Origin: an uncultured Muribaculaceae bacterium
GTDB lineage: Bacteria > Bacteroidota > Bacteroidia > Bacteroidales > Muribaculaceae
Assembly (NCBI GenBank): GCA_910585285.1
Contig: CAJUDL010000018.1
Location: 1-64,000, forward strand
DNA: 64,000 bases
Direction: 5' to 3'
The notes under the pieces were generated by a model. That model did not search any database. It was not told where the DNA came from and was given only the letters and a program-made list of their open reading frames with translations. The position numbers and the translations under genes were made by a program. This document shows, piece after piece, positions 60,312 to 64,000 of the stretch (position 1 is the stretch's first letter; each line of letters opens with the position of its first letter).

Positions 60312-62000
60312 TTAAAGCTCCTCCGGCGCAAACGCAGCGGGGCGTTTCAACGTCTCCTTTGTTTCCTTGCCGAAACAGTCCGTCCAGCTTACAACAACCG
60401 GAGCATCCGCTGTCGACGCCTTCGCGCGGAAGAGCTGGAACTTACGTGGTTTCTGATATCCCTTGTTCTCTACCTGGTTGAGCCAGATGGTGTTGCGCAC
60501 CATATACGATGCAACGTAAAGAGGATTTTCTTCCGTAACAATCTCCACAGGAAGCTCCTTGCCGTTTTCGGTGATGGTAAGTTTTCCCTTTGGATCCCAA
60601 GCCCAAAGATTCACATACACATAATTGTCAGGCACGTCGCTGTAGTCTGTCCATTTCGGATAATTCTTGCGGAAGACTCTCATCTCGCGATTGTTGGTGA
60701 AATAATCTTTTACCCCGTTCATATCCCAAACAAAGAACTGTTTCTCAGGATCATATTCGAAAGCTTTGTGTTGCCATTTGAGATCCGGTCCGTTTACCGA
60801 CATCACCTCATAACCCGCCGGTGTGCCATCAGGGCAAAGATTCTTCAGACCGGTTGCCCGCGTTCGCCACCATGCTCCGCAAGCACCGGATATGTTGTGA
60901 TCCATAAGATTCTGCTCTTCCTCCGGCATGCGCACAAGGCATTGACGATGGGAATGCCCCGAGAATGTATGCACATTCTTATAGGGTTTCAATATCGACA
61001 CCAGTTCGCGTGAACTTTTCTCTTCCGGTTTAAACCGATAAGCAGTCCCCTCATTGTTTTTCCAACGAAGCAGCGGACAGTGCATGCTTACCACCACCGG
61101 AGTGTCATAGTTTACATTGGCAAGATCCTTGCGGAGCCAGTCAAGCTGCTCCTGAGTGAAAGCCTCATTATAGTTACGGCGTCCTGTAATACCTGGATAG
61201 CTCTCTGCCTTTAGCTCATCGTTGATATACTCTATATTGTCGAGAAAAACATAATGCACATCCCCTATATTCTGCGAATAATAGCGCGGACCGAAAGCCT
61301 TCTGATATGGAAGAGAAGCGCGATAATCTACGCCATCTCCGGCAGGTGTGGCACCGTCATTGTCATGGTTACCCATCACATTATAGAAAGCCGTAGGATA
61401 TTCGGCATCATTGAGGGCAGTGCGGAGATCACCGATTGCAAATTCATGAGCATACCAGTAGAGATCCCAGGAGCCGTCACCGAGATTGATTGTGTACACC
61501 GGAATGCCTGCGGCATTGAGCGTCTTGACCTCTTCCTTGATTTTATCTACATAAGGACCCGAGAAAATATCCACATCATTGCGTTCATTGGCAAGATGGA
61601 TATCGGCAAGAAAAATGACAGCATGATTCTTATTGTCAACCTTTTTCAAACGGAAGTCACGGCGTTCATATTGATCGGCGGGAAGTGTGAAATCTGCCCA
61701 GAACTGAGGCATCACGTCTTCTCGCACCGCCTCATAACCGGAAGGTATGGTCATGAACACCTGTGGATTCTGTTTCTTCGACTTGAGATAATAGGCTCCC
61801 TTTTTATCGGTTTTGGTCACTTCGTAACCATCCGATACGGTTACCCCTGCCACCGGCTTGCCGTCACACTCCACTGTGCCGGCAACAGTCACGCCCTTTC
61901 CCGGTTTCACCGGAAGTTGGGATTTATACACAGACTGCGCACTCATTGCGACAGCGCAACCGAGTGTCACCGTTAAAAAAGCTAACTTAAAAAGTTTCAT
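60312..62000 (-). CDS. secreted calcineurin-like phosphoesterase
   Basis: A 562-residue exported protein. The start at 62000 (MKLFKLAFLTVTLGCAVAMSAQ) is supported by the promoter at 62048-62079; a longer frame to 62042 begins at the predicted transcription start. An N-terminal carboxypeptidase-like domain (about 35-115, GVTVAGTVECDGKPVAGVTVSDG) precedes the metallophosphoesterase core with ADIHLANERND, NLGDGSWD, VMGNHDND, SMHCPLL and FSGHSHRQ, a complete two-metal site. A beta-rich C-terminal domain follows. Relatives in Bacteroides are annotated with calcineurin-like N- and C-terminal domains; the substrate is unknown. Confidence 0.9.
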   Translation of the reverse strand: MKLFKLAFLTVTLGCAVAMSAQSVYKSQLPVKPGKGVTVAGTVECDGKPVAGVTVSDGYEVTKTDKKGAYYLKSKKQNPQVFMTIPSGYEAVREDVMPQFWADFTLPADQYERRDFRLKKVDNKNHAVIFLADIHLANERNDVDIFSGPYVDKIKEEVKTLNAAGIPVYTINLGDGSWDLYWYAHEFAIGDLRTALNDAEYPTAFYNVMGNHDNDGATPAGDGVDYRASLPYQKAFGPRYYSQNIGDVHYVFLDNIEYINDELKAESYPGITGRRNYNEAFTQEQLDWLRKDLANVNYDTPVVVSMHCPLLRWKNNEGTAYRFKPEEKSSRELVSILKPYKNVHTFSGHSHRQCLVRMPEEEQNLMDHNISGACGAWWRTRATGLKNLCPDGTPAGYEVMSVNGPDLKWQHKAFEYDPEKQFFVWDMNGVKDYFTNNREMRVFRKNYPKWTDYSDVPDNYVYVNLWAWDPKGKLTITENGKELPVEIVTEENPLYVASYMVRNTIWLNQVENKGYQKPRKFQLFRAKASTADAPVVVSWTDCFGKETKETLKRPAAFAPEEL

Positions 62001-62047
62001 TTCGAAATAGATTATATTTGTTATTGTTGCTGTCTGAAACACTCTGA

Positions 62048-62079
62048 CAAAGTTATGAAATTTTTCTCAAATTTTCAAA
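62048..62079 (-). promoter_or_regulatory. phosphoesterase gene promoter
   Basis: On the minus strand TTTG (62076-62079), 20 nt, TAACTTTG (62048-62055). This is a full consensus match and sets the start codon at 62000. Confidence 0.83.
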
Positions 62080-62103
62080 TGGGTTGAAACTTTCGCTGGA
62101 GGG

Positions 62104-62135
62104 TTTGCGTCTAATGTTGCGATTGATTAAATTTG
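62104..62135 (+). promoter_or_regulatory. sigma-factor gene promoter
   Basis: TTTG (62104-62107), 20 nt, TAAATTTG (62128-62135). It is back to back with the phosphoesterase promoter 25 nt away. It looks like a primary-sigma promoter, not an ECF-type autoregulated one. Confidence 0.8.
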
Positions 62136-62163
62136 AAGCTTCCTACGGGAAGAAAAACCATTA

Positions 62164-62784
62164 ATGATGACCGCAAACATTTCACTCACATATGATCCGC
62201 CGGTGCTGACTGCCGTAAGAGCCGTCGATTCCCTGCTCTCAATGGCGCGGAGCTTCTTGGCGTCTTCCACCATGACCCACCGTCCGGCGGTGGATAGCGC
62301 GCAGGAAGCTCGATTCCTCTCCCTTATTCGCCAGGAAGAATCCACGATTTCCGCCATCTGCTTCTCCTACTCATGTTCGATAGCGGAGTATGATGACCTC
62401 CGGCAAGACGCTCTTCTTAACATATGGCGCGGCATGGCAGGATTCAAAGGGGAATCCTCTCCTCGCACATGGATATACCGCGTAGTGCTCAACTCCTGCG
62501 TTTCAACAATACGGAAACAGATGCGCCACAGCCGAGAATCGGAAAGTCTTGACAAACTCTACGACCTTGTCAGCGACGAACCCTCCGAAGACCGCGAACG
62601 CATCGAGACTCTACACCGCTTGATATCGAAGCTCAATGCCGAAGACAAGGCAATGATCCTGATGTGGCTCGACGAAGCCTCATACGATGACATCTCCGCC
62701 GTGATGGGTCTCCCCCGCAACACCGTCGCCACCCGCCTCCGCCGCATCAAAGAGAAACTCTCCCGCCAAGCCTCCACCTATTAA
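62164..62784 (+). CDS. ECF-type RNA polymerase sigma factor
   Basis: A 206-residue sigma-70 family protein of the extracytoplasmic function group. Region 2 is seen in ICFSYSCSIAEYDDLRQDALLNIWRGMAGFKGESSPRTWIYRVVLNSCVSTIRKQ, and region 4 in LNAEDKAMILMWLDEASYDDISAVMGLPRNTVATRLRRIKEKL. The N-terminus is about 35 residues longer than usual; an internal ATG at 62272 (MTHRPAVDS) would give a normal length. The promoter position supports the 62164 start. A small membrane protein follows after 88 nt and may be its partner. Confidence 0.9.
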   Translation: MMTANISLTYDPPVLTAVRAVDSLLSMARSFLASSTMTHRPAVDSAQEARFLSLIRQEESTISAICFSYSCSIAEYDDLRQDALLNIWRGMAGFKGESSPRTWIYRVVLNSCVSTIRKQMRHSRESESLDKLYDLVSDEPSEDRERIETLHRLISKLNAEDKAMILMWLDEASYDDISAVMGLPRNTVATRLRRIKEKLSRQASTY

Positions 62785-62794
62785 GCCTCATATA

Positions 62795-62857
62795 TCCCCA
62801 TCCCCATCTCGCCCCATCCAACCCCATAACACCCCATTTTCCCCATTTCACCCCATA
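62795..62857 (+). repeat. CCCCAT repeat spacer, seven units
   Basis: Seven CCCCAT units at irregular 6-11 nt spacing fill the gap between the sigma gene and the next gene. The complementary strand has seven G4 runs, enough for a G-quadruplex. Similar spacers are at 9829-9872 and 63418-63460. Confidence 0.87.
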
Positions 62858-62872
62858 AATAAGAAAAAGAAT

Positions 62873-63412
62873 ATGACCACACAAGACATGAAATCCGCTT
62901 GGCGTGAAACCGCCTCCTCCCTCCAAACCGAAAATGACCATTTGCTGACCGAATTCAGAAACGGCAACCCACTCACATCCCTTGAACGTCTCCGCAACCG
63001 TTACCGTCGCTTCGCGATTTTGGGATTCACAATGTTCCCATTATCATTTGTGTTCATGCTGCCAAGTCTTTTCCCCATGAAAGGAGGAATATGGATCACC
63101 CTCTCCTTCATCGTGTATTTCATGACTTGCGGAATTATGGACACTTGGCTCTATCGCGGACTCGACACCATCGACTGCCTACACATGCCAGTATCCGAAG
63201 TGATCGAAAAAGCGCATTATTACCGCAAGAAACATCTGCAATTCATCGTCATCCTCATCCCAATGGCGATAGCGCTCCTTTGTGGACTCGCCTGGTTCAC
63301 CGGATGGGAAGAGCATATTCTGTTAGGAATGCTCATCGGAGGCTCAATAGGCTTTGCCATCGGGCTCCAGCAGCTCTTCGCCTTCCTCCGCGACTACAAA
63401 AACATCACCTGA
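62873..63412 (+). CDS. four-helix membrane protein, putative sigma partner
   Basis: A 179-residue inner-membrane protein. A cytoplasmic N-terminal region of about 45 residues (MTTQDMKSAWRETASSLQTENDHLLTEFRNGNPLTSLERLRNRYRR) is followed by two pairs of membrane helices (about 47-67, 72-92, 123-143, 147-170). The N-terminal layout resembles small regulators that follow ECF sigma genes in Bacteroidetes. There is no classical anti-sigma domain, so an anti-sigma role is only suggested by position. The two genes are separated by a CCCCAT-rich spacer. Confidence 0.75.
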   Translation: MTTQDMKSAWRETASSLQTENDHLLTEFRNGNPLTSLERLRNRYRRFAILGFTMFPLSFVFMLPSLFPMKGGIWITLSFIVYFMTCGIMDTWLYRGLDTIDCLHMPVSEVIEKAHYYRKKHLQFIVILIPMAIALLCGLAWFTGWEEHILLGMLIGGSIGFAIGLQQLFAFLRDYKNIT

Positions 63413-63417
63413 CCCTC

Positions 63418-63460
63418 CCCTCCCCATATCGCCCCATCTCACCCCCATCTCACCCCCATC
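63418..63460 (+). repeat. CCCCAT repeat spacer, four units
   Basis: Four CCCCAT or CCCCCAT units directly after the stop codon at 63412, the third site of this repeat type in the window. Confidence 0.82.
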
Positions 63461-63512
63461 CCTCCATCAAGATGACGCAATGATGAACATAATCGGGTGA
63501 TTCTGAATTATA

Positions 63513-63554
63513 ATAGTGAGGCTCCTCCGCAAAAACGGTGCTGAGTCTCACTAT
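63513..63554. terminator. hairpin abutting the next promoter
   Basis: ATAGTGAG-G-CTC (63513-63524) pairs with GAG-T-CTCACTAT (63543-63554), with a small inner CCG/CGG stem. It could terminate the upstream unit or act as an operator, because the -7 box begins 4 nt later. Confidence 0.6.
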
Positions 63555-63557
63555 ATT

Positions 63558-63565
63558 TAATTTTG
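63558..63565 (+). promoter_or_regulatory. -7 element of the OmpA-like lipoprotein gene
   Basis: TAATTTTG, 15 nt before the start codon at 63580. No clear -33 element. Confidence 0.55.
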
Positions 63566-63579
63566 AAAAACACCGGTTT

Positions 63580-64000
63580 ATGAAAAGCAGAATCATCTTA
63601 GGAGCAGCAGCAATATTTGCCCTTACACTCGGCAGCTGCGTCACCAACAAGAAGTATAATCAGATGGCGGACCAATATCGCACTGCCAATGAAGGACTGA
63701 TAGAATGCAACGCCAATACCAAGAGTATGGAAGTCATGATCAAGGATCTTAAGGCTCAGAATGCCGATCTGAAAGAGGCATATTCCGCAATCAAGACTTC
63801 CCTCGACCAGGCAATGGCAAACAATCATCAGGGGAGCGTCAACATCTCAAAACTCGTTGACGAAATCAACGCCTCCAACAAATACATCAAACAGCTTGTC
63901 GAGGCGAAATCCAAATCCGACTCCCTCAACATGGTGCTCACCAACAACCTCACCCGTTCGCTCAACACCGACGAACTTAAAGATGTTGATGTCAAAGTGC
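63580..64000 (+). CDS. OmpA-like lipoprotein, 5' part
   Basis: The reading frame is open to the window end, so only 140 residues are seen. It begins MKSRIILGAAAIFALTLGSC with a lipobox Cys at 20. A coiled-coil region follows (about 25-110, YNQMADQYRTANEGLIECNANTKSM, IKDLKAQNADLKEAYSAIKTSL), then LNMVLTNNLTRSLNTDELKDVDVKV. In Bacteroidales this layout normally leads into a C-terminal OmpA peptidoglycan-binding domain, which would lie beyond the window. The family call is therefore an inference. Confidence 0.75.
   Translation, partial: MKSRIILGAAAIFALTLGSCVTNKKYNQMADQYRTANEGLIECNANTKSMEVMIKDLKAQNADLKEAYSAIKTSLDQAMANNHQGSVNISKLVDEINASNKYIKQLVEAKSKSDSLNMVLTNNLTRSLNTDELKDVDVKV

Noticed and set aside
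1..64000. CRISPR arrays, insertion sequences, prophage or integrase genes
   Set aside because: No regularly spaced repeat array, transposase, integrase or phage structural gene was seen. The accessory block at 22-26 kb has no identifiable mobility gene.

Overview
The window reads as a chromosomal segment of a gut-type Bacteroidales bacterium, most like the Muribaculaceae. This is inferred from SusC/SusD-type polysaccharide import genes, a one-protein hybrid two-component regulator, many secreted proteins with a Bacteroidetes C-terminal sorting-like tail, tRNA genes without an encoded CCA, a class III fructose bisphosphatase, and repeated use of the Bacteroidetes promoter pattern (TTTG, about 20 nt, TAnnTTTG). 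No plasmid, phage, insertion sequence or CRISPR array was seen.

Layout. (1) 1-2750: the end of a tRNA-Val, terminators, and a large secreted repeat protein. (2) 2832-12455: a tight, co-directional housekeeping run with a YqeY-like protein, serS, a membrane-anchored pseudokinase, a GNAT protein, menG, a U32 peptidase-like hydroxylase, DUF2027 and DUF695 proteins, ending in a secreted GH13 amylase-type enzyme. (3) 12.6-22.1 kb: a small highly codon-biased lipoprotein, a coiled-coil membrane protein, then minus-strand genes for an APC permease, an HExxH protein, a lipoprotein, a calcium P-type ATPase, a Gate-domain transporter, a VKOR and a thioredoxin. (4) 22.1-26.1 kb: an AT-richer accessory block with an interspersed repeat, a strong promoter driving a long structured leader, a BspA-like leucine-rich-repeat lipoprotein, a DUF2971 protein, and a STAS-like/GHKL ATPase pair. 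(5) 26.2-37.0 kb: PadR and PspC, fructose bisphosphatase, a TPR plus outer-membrane barrel pair, a MazG-type pyrophosphohydrolase, a tRNA-Gln preceded by a structured RNA, and a DMT transporter. (6) 37.0-37.9 kb: a GNAT toxin with a 58-residue putative antitoxin. (7) 37.9-59.4 kb: a polysaccharide utilization locus. (8) 59.4-64 kb: a DMT transporter, a phosphoesterase, an ECF sigma factor with a membrane partner, and the start of an OmpA-like lipoprotein.

The polysaccharide locus is the main multi-gene system. SusC, SusD, a GH3 glycosidase broken by a one-base frameshift and an SGNH esterase lie on the minus strand. GH88, a heparinase II/III-type lyase, two GH43 enzymes and two proteins of an unusual two-module binding family lie on the plus strand. 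A hybrid sensor-regulator lies at the far end. Lyase plus GH88 implies a uronic-acid-containing glycan, and the absence of sulfatases argues against sulfated glycosaminoglycans. The binding module occurs three times: twice as free-standing proteins and once fused to a GH43, next to a second GH43 that lacks it. This points to a tandem duplication with fusion or fission.

Most worth a second look: the duplicated binding family, the pseudokinase, the STAS-like/GHKL pair, the structured RNAs at 22531 and 35859, the short antitoxin, the frameshifted GH3, and an interspersed repeat present in two inverted copies.
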